Source: Hordeum vulgare subsp. vulgare (taxonomy: Eukaryota > Streptophyta > Magnoliopsida > Poales > Poaceae). From it: DNA of 64,000 nt. The DNA is taken from contig NC_058521.1 of NCBI RefSeq assembly GCF_904849725.1, positions 559,384,176-559,448,175 of the forward strand. Reading direction: 5' to 3'. The notes below the pieces were generated by a model that worked only from the letters and a program-made list of their open reading frames with translations, made no database searches and was not told where the DNA came from. Every line of letters starts with the position of its first letter. Position 1 is the first letter of the stretch. The translations under genes and the position numbers were made by a program. Of this stretch, positions 23,477 through 33,948 are shown in pieces.

Positions 23477-25421
23477 AACTTTGCTTGTCTTCAAGCAATT
23501 CAGTTGACAAATTGAAAGAGACAAAAGAAAAACTCTTACGAACTCTGTTTGATCTTGTTGTTGCAACTATGTCTAACTCATATCCAGAATTTCAGCAAGA
23601 TCACAAGCAAACCACAAAAGCAAATGACATCTAGGTCTCACGGTAAACTCATATCAATGGCATAATCAACTAGCGAGCAATAATAATAAGTTTCAAACTT
23701 CAACACTTCAATCAAAACAATCATGAAGCAGTGTGAACAGATGGTATCTCACTAGCTCTTTCTGAGACCGCAAAACATAAATGCAGAGCACCTTCAAAGA
23801 CCAAGGGTTGACTAAACATTGTAATTCATGGCAAAGAAGATCCAGTCACAGTCATACTCAACATCAGTCAAAAGCAAAGCATAGAAATGACAGAGGTGCT
23901 CTCTAATTGGTGCTTTTATAAGAAGAGGATGACTCAATAGGAACACAAATAGATAGGCCCTTCGCAGAGGGAAGCATTGATTTGCAGAGGTGCCAGAGCT
24001 CAAGCTTTGAAGACAGAGATAAATAATTTTGGGTGGCATGCTTTCATTGTCAATGCAATGACCAAGAGTTTTCACCATCTTCCATGCTACACATGCTATA
24101 GGCGGTTCCCAAACAGAAAAGTAAAGTTTTGACTCCCCCACCACCGATCAATCACACTCCACGACTAGCCGAATACTCGGGTGTCGTCCATACCAACATC
24201 AATCCAGGGGGAGTTTTGTTTGCAATTATCTTTTCGATTTGAGCATGGAACTGGGCATTCCAATTACCGGCCCCTTTCTCGTGGATCATAGTGAATAAAC
24301 ACATATCGAGGATAACACGCGTAGCATGGGAGATACTGATAGCCCCCTGTCACCACATGAGCGGTTCGGGCATGCAAAACAGATTATTTCTTGAAGATTT
24401 AGAGAGTGGCATATGCAAATTTATTTGGAACGGCAGGTAGATACCGCATATAGGTTGGTATGGTGGACTCATATGGAACAACTTTGGGTTTATGGAAGTG
24501 GATGCACAAGCAGTATTCCCGCTTAGTATAAGTGAAGGCTAGCAAAAGACTGGGAAGCGACCAACTAGAGAGCGACAATAGTCATCAAAATGCATTAAGA
24601 TTAACCAACATTGAGTGCAAGCATGAGTAGGACATAAATCACCATGAACATGAATATCATAGAGGCTATGTTGATTTTGTTTCAACTACATGCGTGAACA
24701 TGCGCCAAGTCAAGCCACTTGAATCATTCAAAGGAGGATACCACCTACCGTACTACATCACAGTCATCTCACAATTCATGTTGGCATCCAAGACAAACCA
24801 TTATAAGATCCTAGCTAATTAAGCATGGCATCAGAAACTATGATCTCTAAGTTGTCATTGCAAACATGTTTCTCTCACAACAAAGCTGAATCTGGAACAA
24901 TGAACTAACAATATTTACAAAAACAAAATAGATCGAGTTCATACCAACTTTTCCATGCTCAGTCACTTCATCATATATCGTCATTATTGCCTTTCACTTG
25001 CATGACCGAATGATCTGAACAATAATAAGAGTTCTCGTGCATTGGACTAAGCTGGAATCTGCAGGCAAACACAAAGGAGAAGACAAAGTAATATGGCTCT
25101 TTGACACATAAGCAGATATGCATGCGAGAGCCACTAAACATTGTAACCATGGTCTTCTACCTTGACCCAAAGAAAAAGAAAACTATTTACACGGGAAATC
25201 TCCCAACAAGCAAAAGAAGAACAAGAAAATATTTTTGGGTTTTTCTCAAACTAGACAAACACACGAAAAGAAAACAAGAAAAAGAAAAGGAAAATAAACT
25301 AGCATGGATGATACAGTGGCAAAGTGCGAACACCGACTAACAAAGTGAAAGCGTAAGAAAGAATATGAAGTCGGGGAGAAACACGTACTCCCCCAAGCTT
25401 AGGCTTTTGGCCTAAGTTGGT
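23477..25421 (-). other. Athila 3' non-coding region
   Basis: Nearly 2 kb between the extra 3' ORF and the polypurine tract has no recognisable protein domain. A 110-residue minus-strand frame at 23812-24144 is open but shows no motif, so I do not call it a gene. The region is AT-rich with many short unrelated words. Long non-coding 3' regions are usual in Athila-type elements. Confidence 0.6.
25388..25401 (-). repeat. Second copy of the Athila polypurine-tract motif
   Basis: The 14-mer CTCCCCCAAGCTTA on the + strand is identical to 23462-23475, next to the 3' LTR. This copy sits about 20 bases beyond the stop of the 3' ORF. It may be an internal polypurine tract. Confidence 0.7.
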
Positions 25422-26446
25422 CTACTCCCATGGATGGTCCGGGCGATACCCAAAATCATAATGGGGGTTATACGGGAGCGCTGCAGCCACTGCCTGAATA
25501 GCTGCCTCACGGAGACGAGCAACCTTTTCCTCCCTCTCATACTCCTCTACCTCTCCTCTGGTTATGTAATATCTCTGTTTTACCTGAAAGTCAAAGAAGG
25601 CGGGAGCAGGAAGGGTAATATGGAAAACACGCTGCCGGTTAAATATTAAACGGTATAGGAGGGATTCATCATCCCTCTCAAGGAACTGATAGCGTGTCAA
25701 AGCGGCGCGATCAAGGAAAGTTGTATGGAGCAGGGGATCTCCTTTGCGGATGGGTACTACAAGAAATTTTTCTATGCGAGTGGCATAGATCCCACCAAAG
25801 AAATCCCCTTCATTAGCATTATTATTCAGCCTCCTTGCTATTATAGCTCCCATGTTGAAACTCCCATCACCCATTACTGTGTTCTTAAGGATACTAAGGT
25901 CAGGTGTGCAGAGGTGACAATGCCCGATCTTGCCGTTAATGCATCTACCTATGAAGAGGGCAAAGTAATGCAAGGCAGGAAAATGAATGCTCCCCATGGT
26001 ATCCTGCGTAATATCTCTAGTTTCTCCGACACTTATACCAGAGACAAAAAATCCCTAACCGAAGATTTAGGAGGATCATTGAGACTACCCCAACCAGGTA
26101 TCTTGCAAATCCTATTGAAATCCTCTAAATCCATGGTATACGATTTATCATAGAGATCGAACAGTACAGATGTGTCACGGCCAGTTGAAAAATTGAATCT
26201 ACGAACAAAAGATGCAGTGAGAGTAACATACTGTTCACATTTATCGGAGATGAATTCTTCGAGTCCGACGTTGTGAACAAGTGTATCAAACTCGTCTTTG
26301 AAACCTGCCCCACTCATGAATTCATCAGAAGGCCATTCACATTGTTGTAACTGTGCGTTCCTCTGTTGGTAAGGATTGGGCTCCCGAATCGCGAGATGGG
26401 GACCTCTCTTGCTTGAGGAACCACCATGATAATTTCTCGTGAACAT
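25422..26446 (-). pseudogene. Athila extra ORF between pol and 3' LTR (frameshifted)
   Basis: Two adjoining minus-strand frames, 26446-26033 and 25997-25422, together encode about 340 residues. The first begins MFTRNYHGG and contains a region typical of plant retrotransposon 3' ORFs, with FVRRFNF followed by LYDKSYTMDLEDFNRICKIPG. The second begins MGSIHFPALHYFALFIGRCI and ends with a charged segment. A single-base change in the T-rich stretch near 26040-26050 splits them. I recognise this as the Athila-type 3' ORF (sometimes called ATHILA ORF1). Its function is not established and no transmembrane segment is obvious. It is read in the same direction as gag. Confidence 0.75.
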
Positions 26447-26690
26447 CTTCCTTTTATGAAATTTTCAGGCACTCAAAGGAAAAGTGAACAAGGCTCAACT
26501 AAACTCGTAGCAACTACTCCGACAAGTGCCTAGAGGCCATATCACGCATCAAAACTACTTGGGACCAGCCAAAATTAGCATGCAAAGCTTAAGAACAAGG
26601 TCACCAAGGCAGCAAAAGTACGCGAAGTATAAGACACTAGAGCAAAAACTAATTGGACCAATGGAGGAGTCACTTACCAAGGAGCAATTT
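26447..26690 (-). other. Athila internal sequence upstream of the 3' ORF
   Basis: Non-coding sequence of the Athila element up to the border with BARE LTR R1. It ends GGAGCAATTT. The corresponding other side of the break, at 47549, starts CTCGATTCATCC, so there is no matching duplication and sequence has been lost between them. Confidence 0.55.
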
Positions 26691-27378
26691 TGTTGGGGAA
26701 CGTCGCATGGGAAACAAAAAATTTCCTACGCGCACGAAGACCTATCATGGTGGTGTCCATCTACGAGGGGGATTTCAGATCTACGTACCCTTGTAGATCA
26801 CACAACAGAAGCGTTAATAAACGCGGTTGATGTATTGGAACGTCCTCATGTCCCTCGATCCTCCCCGTGAACCGTCCCACGAACCGTCCCACGATCCGCT
26901 CTGATCTAGTGCCGAACGGACAGCACCTCCGCGTTCAGCACACGTACAGCTCGACGATGATCTCGGCCTTCTTGATCTAGCAAGAGAGACGGAGAGGTAG
27001 ATGAGTTCTTTGGCAGCGTGATGGACCTCCGGAGGTTGGTGGTCATATAATCTCAGCAGGGCTCCGCCCGAGCTCCGCAGAAACGCGATCTAGAGGAAAA
27101 ACCGTGGAGGTATGTGGTCGGGCTGCCGTGGAAAAGTTGTCTCAAATCAGCCCTAAAACCTCTGTATATATAGGTGGGAGGGGAGGGGCCTTGCCTTGAG
27201 GCTCAAGGAGCCCCAAGGGGTTCGGCCGAAGGGGTGGAGGAGGATTCCTCCTCCAATCCTAGTCCACTAGGATTAGAAGGTGGAGTCCTTCCCTTCCTTC
27301 CCACTTCCCGTTTTTTTCTCTTTGATTTCTTCTATTCCTGCGCAAGGGCCTTCTTGGGCTTGCCCACCAGCCCACTAA
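26691..27378 (-). repeat. BARE-like LTR R1, first piece
   Basis: It begins TGTTGGGGAACGTCG on the + strand, so the LTR is in minus orientation. It runs through U5, the 12-bp repeats near 26855-26905 and a TATA near 27170, to CCCACTAA, where the Harbinger-like element begins. It continues after that element at 28633. Confidence 0.85.
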
Positions 27379-27960
27379 GAGCATCTCTAGTAGAGCCCTC
27401 AAACCCTCAAACCCTTAAAAATAACCGCTTTTTTACAGTTTTCATCGGAAAACGGCGTAGACTAGAACCCTTAAACCCTTAAACCCGTAAAAAAATTTAG
27501 AGGTCCAACCCTCAAACCCCTTCCCAACCTGTAGAAGTGAGGGTTGGGAGGAAAAATTCCCCCCAACCCGCACTCATTTTCCCACATCGCGCGGGAGCAG
27601 TTGGTTCCCCCGCGCGGGAGGAATCCGCAGCGGCCGCCGCCAGCCCGCCGCGCTCCCGCCGTCGCCCAGCCGCCCCCCGCGCTCCGGCCGCCGCCCCTCC
27701 GTGCCCTGCCACCCTCCGCATCTCGCCCCCCCCCCCCCCCGCCCCTCCGCGCCCCGGCCGCCGCCCCTCATGGTTTGGGCGGGGACTGGAGGAGGTCGTT
27801 GTAGCTTTGGGCAAGCTATGCTCAAACCCTGAGCTCGACATTCTTTTCGCAAGCGCCGCCAAATTGCTGGCATTGGAAGCGGTGGCCGCATTGAAGGCCG
27901 GCCGGCCGGAGCAGGAGCCCAGCGTGTCCGTTTCAGTAGCACGAGCTGACAGTCCAGCCC

Positions 27961-28134
27961 ATGTGCAAGGAGATTGCCCGTGCCCTCGGTGTCTTCTGTT
28001 TCTGTGCGTTTTCAGTCCTGGTGGTGGCCTTTGTCTCGCTTGCACTTGCTGAGGGGAACACTTATCTAATGTGGATCGGCGTAGTGACTGTAGCGGCATT
28101 CCACCTCGTGATTTTTTCCATGACCTGGAAGTGA
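27961..28134 (+). CDS. Small ORF with two predicted membrane helices inside the Harbinger-like element
   Basis: A 57-residue frame runs from ATG at 27961 to TGA at 28132-28134. Residues 9-30 (ending AFSVLVVAFVSLALA) and 36-54 (MWIGVVTVAAFHLVIFSM) are hydrophobic enough for two membrane helices separated by a short EGNTY loop, and the end is MTWK. Upstream in frame there is a stop (TAG at 27937-27939). A different frame just upstream reads a helical-looking LFASAAKLLALEAVAALKAG (about 27840-27900), so the whole may be a frameshifted or intron-bearing fragment of a host gene. I do not recognise the protein. Expression is not shown. Confidence 0.3.
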   Translation: MCKEIARALGVFCFCAFSVLVVAFVSLALAEGNTYLMWIGVVTVAAFHLVIFSMTWK

Positions 28135-28446
28135 TTCCATTGGTTTTTGTATTCGTCTTGAATGATCATCCTTTGTAAATGCACTTCAACTTTTGTTTTG
28201 GATGGATAGTATTGAATTGCAAAATTTGGAGAGTATGAACATATACTTTGATTTACATGCTTCAAGTTGAATTCCCCATTACATTTTCATATACTGGAGT
28301 CATGCTTCAAGTTTTATTCGGTGGTGTAATAATAACTAGAATGATTATTGTTTTATGTCAAATGTGATTGAATTTCTGATATGTCATATGATGAAATGTG
28401 ATGACATGTGTGATATATGAAATGACAGTTTTAAGGGTTGGGGTTG

Positions 28447-28532
28447 GGGCAAAGACTAGAACCCTCAAACCCAACCCTTATAACGGAATATTCCGTTATA
28501 AGGGTTGGGTTTGAGGGTTCTAGTCTTTGCCC
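28447..28532. repeat. Perfect 86-bp palindrome
   Basis: Two 43-base arms meet at 28489/28490 with no spacer; the centre reads GGAATATTCC and the outer ends GGGCAAAGAC and GTCTTTGCCC. The arms contain the same AACCCTCAAACCC words as the transposon's subterminal regions. It could be a nested miniature element or a rearranged duplicate of the transposon end. Confidence 0.9.
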
Positions 28533-28632
28533 GTGTTTTTCAACCCTTAAAAGTGTCAAAAATGGCCAATTCTCAACCCTTAAAACTGGTTTTAGATTTA
28601 AGGGCTTGAGGGTTCTACTAGAGATGCTCTAA

Positions 28633-29628
28633 GGGCTGGTGCGGCACCCCTAAGGCCTATGGGCTTCCCCGGGGTGGGCTGCCCCCCCCCCCCCCCCCGG
28701 TGAACATCCGGAACCCATTCGTCATTCCCGGTAATTCCTTCCGGTAATCAAACCAGGTCATCCTATATATCAATCTTCGTCTCCGGACCATTCCGGAAAC
28801 CCTCGTGACGTCCGTGATCTCATCCGGGACACCGAACAACATTCGGTAACCAACCATGTAACTCAAATACGCATAAAACAACGTCGAACCTTAAGTGTGC
28901 AGACCCTGCGGGTTCGAGAACTATGTAGACATGACCCGAGGGACTCCTCGGTCAATACCCAATAGCGGGACCTGGATGCCCATATTGGATCCTACATATT
29001 CTACGAAGATCTTATCGTTTGAACCTCAGTGCCAAGGATTCATATAATCCCGTATGTCATTCCCTTGGTCCTTCGGTATGTTACTTGCCCGAGATTCGAT
29101 CGTCAGTATCCGCATACCTATTTCAATCTCGTTCACCGGCAAGTCTCTTTACTCGTTCCGTAATACTAGATCCCGCAACTTACACTAAGTCACATTGCTT
29201 GCAAGGCTTGTGTGTGATGTTGTATTACCGAGTGGGCCCCGAGATACCTCTCCGTCACACGGAGTGACAAATGCCGGTCTTGATCCATACTTACTCAACG
29301 AACACCTTCGGAGATACCTGTAGAGCATCTTTATAGTCACCCAGTTACGTTGAGATGTTTGATACACACAAAGCCTTCCTCCGGTGTCAGTGAGTTATAT
29401 GATCTCATGGTCATAGGAACAAATACTTGACACCCAGAAAACAATAGCAACAAAATGACACGATCAACATGCTACCTCTATTAGTTTGGGTCTAGTCCAT
29501 CACATGATTCTCCCAATGACGTGATCCAGTTATCAAGCAACAACACCTTGTACATAGTCAGAAGACCCTGACTATCCTTGGTCAACTAGCTAGCCAACTA
29601 GAGGCTTGCTAGGGACAGTGTTGCGTCT
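28633..29628 (-). repeat. BARE-like LTR R1, second piece, truncated
   Basis: It resumes at GGGCTGGTGCG after the TAA duplication (28630-28632) and contains a 17-C run at 28682-28698. It stops near 29628 in AGTGTTGCGTCTA, about 147 bp short of the LTR start expected at this side. From there the sequence is Maximus pol. Confidence 0.82.
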
Positions 29629-32595
29629 AGGCTTGTTGAATCCCTTGGTTTTAACCTCATGTCAGTCTCGATGCTTTGTGATCTTGATATGATTGTTATC
29701 TTTGGTAGATATAGATGTGTAGTCATCATGGAATCTGACAGATCCAAAGTCTTCGAAGGTGTAAGAAGAGGGGATTTGTACATTGTTGACTTCTCTACAG
29801 GTCCTCAACCAGCCACTTGCTTACTAGCAAAAACCTCAGAAGGATGGCTGTGGCACAGAAGACTAGGTCATGCAGGCATGAGGAATTTGCACACACTTGC
29901 AAAGAAGAAGCATGTCATTGGCATCGAATCTGTCAAATTCCTCAAGGATCATCTCTGCGGCGCTTGTGAATCTGGGAAAATGACCAGATCCAAGCATCCC
30001 TCCAAAACCATCATGACCACTACACGTCCATTTGAATTGCTTCATATGGATTTATTTGGACCTACACACTATGCAACACTAACCAATGCAGCATCTCTAT
30101 ATGGCTTTGTCATAGTTGATGATTATTCCAGATACACTTGGGTGCATATCATAGTGTATAAAACTGAAGTGCAGGAAATCTTCAAACGATTTTCTTCAAG
30201 GGCCTCGACGAACTTTGGCATCAAGGTCAAACATATTAGGAGTGATAATGGAACCGAGTTCAAAAACACTGGTCTTGATGATTATCTTGATGAACTTGGT
30301 ATTACTCACGAATTGTCTGCTCCTTATACTCCTCAGCAGAATGGTGTCGTCGAAAGAAAGAACAGGACTCTGGTTGAAATGGCGAGAACTATGCTTGAAG
30401 AATATCAGACTCCTCGTCGCTTCTGGCCTGAAGCAATCAATACTGCATGCCATATCATCAACAGGGTATATCTTCACAAATTCCTCAAGAAAACCTCATA
30501 TGAACTCCTCACTGACAAGAAACCCAATGTAAGTTATTTCAAAGTCTTCGGTGCAAAATGCTGGATTAGAGATCCTCATCACAGCTCGAAATTTGCACCT
30601 AAGGCACATGAAGGTTTTATGCTCGGTTATGGAAAGGACTCGCACACCTACAGAGTTTTCAACAACTATCACAACAAAGTTGTTGAGACTGTAGATGTGC
30701 GGTTCGATGAAACTAATGGCTCGCAAAGAGAGCAATTGCCTTCTCATCCAGATAAGCTGTCTCCTGAGGAAGCTATAAAGCTTAAGCCTACTGAAGACAT
30801 TGTTCCCACTGAGGAAATTGGTGAAGAAACAATCCCCATCGCTGATGAAAGACAAGAAGATGCTCCTGAGGAAATTGCAACAACACCACTTCCTCAGCCC
30901 AGACAAAATCCTCAACCAGCTCATCCGAGAATTGCAAATGAAGTAGAACTTGACAAAATCCTCAACGACATCAACGCGCCAGGTCCTCTCACTCGCTCAA
31001 AAGCTTCACACTTGGTTAACTTTTGTGGGCATTTTTCTTTTGTATCTATCACAGAACCCTCAAAAGTAGCTGAGGCTATTCTGGAACCGGAGTGGATCCA
31101 AGCCATGCAAGACGAACTTCTTCAATTCAAGTTGAATGACGTATGGGAGCTCGTCAAGCGACCAGATCCTCGCAAGCATAACATCATCGGCACCAAGTGG
31201 ATTTTCCGAAACAAGCAAGATGAGGACGGTCAAGTGGTGAGGAACAAGGCACGACTTGTAGCCCAAGGCTACACCCAGGTTGAAGGAATAGATTTCGATG
31301 AAACTTTTGCACCTGTTGCTAGACTTGAAGCTATTCGAATCCTACTTGCTTATGCTAATCATCATAACATCATCTTATATCAAATGGATGTGAAAAGTGC
31401 ATTCCTCAATGGTAAGCTTGAGGAAGAAGTATATGTTGCTCAGCCCCCAGGTTTTGAGGATCCAAAGAATCCAGACAAAGTCTTCAGACTCAAAAAGGCT
31501 CTGTATGGTCTCAAGCAAGCCCCTCGGGCATGGTATGATACATTGAAGGAATTCCTCATGAAGAAAGGCTTCAAACCTGGTTCACTCGATCCAACTCTTT
31601 TCACAAAATCTTATGATAATGAACTGTTTATATGTCAAATATATGTTGATGATATCATATTTGGCTGTACTGACAAAAGATACAGTGATGAATTTGCCTA
31701 TATGATGAGTGAAGAATATCAGATGTCTATGATGGGGGAGCTGAAATTCTTCTTAGGTCTTTAAATTCGTCAACAAAGAAATGGAATCTTCATATCACAG
31801 GAGAAATACCTCAAGGATGTTCTGAGGAAATTCGACATGCATGAATGCAAAGGTGCCAAGACTCCTATGCCTACCAACGGTCACCTCGGCACTGATGAAA
31901 ATGGTAAAGATTTCGATCAGCAGGTATACCGTTCTATGATTGGCTCTTTATTGTATCTATGTGCATCTAGGCCAGACATAATGCTTAGTGTTTGCATGTG
32001 TGCACGTTTTCAAGCAAAACCGAAGGAATCACACCATAAGGCTGTGAAACATATTCTTCGATACCTAGCTCACACACCAACACTAGGATTATGGTATCCT
32101 AAGGGCTCCAATCTTCATCTGGTAGGGTATTCTGATTCAGACTATGCTGGTGACCGTGTGGATCATAAGTCAACTTCTGGCACATGCCATTTCCTCGGAA
32201 GATCACTGGTTTGCTGGTCCTCAAAGAAGCAGAACTGCGTATCACTCTCCACTGCCGAAGCTGAGTACATTGCTGCTGGTTCTTGCTGTGCTCAATTACT
32301 ATGGATGAAGCAAACCCTCAAGGACTACGGCATCAACATGAAGAATGTGCCTCTCTACTGTGACAATGAGAGTGCTATCAAGATTGCCTATAACCCAGTA
32401 CAGCACTCGAAGACCAAGCACATTCAGATTCGTCATCATTTTCTTCGGGACCATGTTCTCAAGGGCAATATCCTCATCGACCATGTGAAGACTGATGATC
32501 AACTGGCTGATATCTTCACTAAGCCCTTGGATGAGAAAAGGTTTTGCAAGTTGCGGTGTGAGCTAAATATCTTAGAATCTTCAAATGTTTTGTAA
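29629..32595 (+). pseudogene. pol: Maximus Pol: integrase, reverse transcriptase, RNase H (one nonsense codon)
   Basis: One frame runs from the truncation junction to a stop at 32593-32595, about 988 codons, broken only by a TAA at 31762-31764. Residues below are counted from the first ATG (29659). The pre-integrase zinc region WHRRLGH...CGAC is at about 64-100. Integrase catalytic residues appear in [14 protein letters not shown] and GVVERKN (about 130, 190, 225). The reverse transcriptase YVDD is at 662-665 (31642-31653). After the stop, RNase H shows SDSDYAGD, STAEAEYIA and CDNESA with all acidic residues kept. The start at 29659 is not the real start. The real polyprotein began upstream with gag. 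Confidence 0.9.
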
Positions 32596-33323
32596 AAACA
32601 TGCACACATCCTAACACTTATGCAAAGTTGATGACTTAGATGTGCAACACATGATGAAACGATTTTCTTCAACCGATGAAGAAAGTCACTCTGAATGTGA
32701 AGAAATTAACGAAGAAATTGATTCTCAGGGCCCTACGACAATTGTACGCGGCGTCTGTAATCAACATTCTTATATGGTGGGCAACGCCACCGCCCAATGA
32801 TAAATTCCTCAAATTGATTTTCTTCAAATGATCAAATTCCTCACAATGCATTTTTCTTCAAAACAGTTGTTCTTCATTGTGATGATCTATTGCAAAATCT
32901 TCAAAAACACTTGATGACTTTCATTTGCCTAGGTAGACTATGATTTCTAGTCCTCAACAGCATTCACTTATTGCTATTTCTTCAAAGTTGATGTTTCTGC
33001 TAAGTGAATGTGATCGGACCCTATTTTCCCTCTATGCTAAACTTATCCAGTCTATTCAATTCTTCATATGCGTTCTACTTGAAACTTTGTTCAAAATCCT
33101 CACTGCATCCTTGTCAGCTGATGATTTTGTAACGAAAATCCTCAAATCTTCAAAAATTGTTTTCTTCAAAGGAACAGTAACTGAACCCCCACTTCCCACG
33201 ATTGGATAGCCACGATCTCCACTATCTCCACCGCATCGTACGGGAGCTACACGTGTCCTGCGGAGACGTAGAGGCAAGGGCTATTTGGTCCGAAACTTTC
33301 GCGCCAAACAGTAACTTTCGGGC

Positions 33324-33331
33324 TATAAATA
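33324..33331 (+). promoter_or_regulatory. Candidate internal TATA box
   Basis: TATAAATA in the context GGGCTATAAATATGTCC, about 620 bp upstream of the env-position ORF. It differs in context from the LTR TATA at 38736-38743. A start site ~30 bp downstream would give a leader of ~250 bases before the candidate splice donor. Confidence 0.45.
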
Positions 33332-33603
33332 TGTCCTTAACCCCTTCGGTACCTTCTTCTTCGCCTCATTGCTCTCCTGCCACAGCACACCGAACCCTAG
33401 CGCCACCGCCGGTAGTCTTGTCGCCGGCAAGGAAGAGCTTCACTGCCTCAACCTTCTCGCCGCCAGGATCACGCCGGAGTCGGAGCATCTACGTCCGCCG
33501 CCGCCGTAGACGTCCTCTGCTGCCAAGTTAGGGTGCATTGGACACTTGACCGAAGAACCTCTCCAACACCACCTTTTTGTGTTCTTCGTTCGCACCTTCC
33601 AGG

Positions 33604-33940
33604 GTAATTATATCCCATTTTTACAACAGATTAGATCTAAAATCTTACCTCTCCCATGTGAAATCTGTTTTTCCTCAAGATACGATGCGCACATGATTCC
33701 TCAAACACTATCCATCACCACAATCATTGATGAACTAGCTAAGCATCTAAGATTTTCACGAGATTCCTCAATTGTGCAAATTTTCGGATCTGTACAACTC
33801 TGGAACCCAAGAACAGAATGCTTTAGCAAATTCCTCAACCACTGGTTATATTCCTCAAACTGTCAAACTTTTCCATTTTCTTCAAATCTGAGAACGCATA
33901 TGACCTCTCCAAATTCCTCGCAACTATACTCTGTTCACAG
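33604..33940 (+). other. Candidate 5'-leader intron of the env-position ORF
   Basis: The 337 bp segment begins GTAATTATAT after TTCCAGG and ends CTGTTCACAG before GTACACACATG. Both ends fit plant splice consensus, and the interior is AT-rich while the preceding exon-like stretch is GC-rich. Splicing would bring a ~250-base leader to eight bases before the ATG at 33949. It is inferred from sequence only. Confidence 0.4.
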
Positions 33941-33948
33941 GTACACAC

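Larger units (their letters stand above)
27379..28629. mobile_element. Harbinger-like non-autonomous DNA transposon
   Basis: A 1251 bp element starts GAGCATCTCTAGTAGA and ends TCTACTAGAGATGCTC, so it has perfect 16 bp terminal inverted repeats that continue imperfectly. It is flanked by TAA (27376-27378 and 28630-28632), the 3 bp target typical of PIF/Harbinger elements; removing it restores the LTR word CCCACTAAGGGCTGG. Subterminal AACCCTCAAACCC-type words repeat at both ends. No transposase is visible. The middle (about 27590-28130) is unusually GC-rich, includes a run of 15 C at 27726-27740, and may be captured host sequence. Confidence 0.85.
32596..33948 (+). other. Maximus spacer with gene-like promoter and leader
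   Basis: The 1.35 kb between RNase H and the env-position ORF holds no domain-bearing ORF. Its first ~600 bp is AT-rich with repeated CTTCA/CCTCA words. From about 33190 it becomes GC-rich and resembles a grass gene 5' end: a TATAAATA (33324-33331), then a pyrimidine-rich leader with CGAACCCTAGCGCC (33390-33403) and CCGCCGCC repeats. A candidate intron (33604-33940) follows and ends eight bases before the ORF start. A 110-codon frame (33202-33531) begins upstream of the TATA and is not considered real. Confidence 0.65.

Noticed and set aside
23812..24144. A 110-residue minus-strand frame in the Athila 3' region.
   Set aside because: No motif, and it lies in the usual non-coding region. It may be conserved, but that cannot be shown from one copy.
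27512..28099. Long GC-rich frames on both strands inside the Harbinger-like element (195 residues on minus, 171 on plus).
   Set aside because: High GC content opens frames by chance and the proline/alanine/arginine composition is low-complexity. Only the two-helix frame at 27961 was kept, at low confidence.
33202..33531. A 109-residue frame covering the internal promoter region of Maximus.
   Set aside because: It begins upstream of the TATA box and ends in an arginine run. The gene-like leader explains the sequence better.
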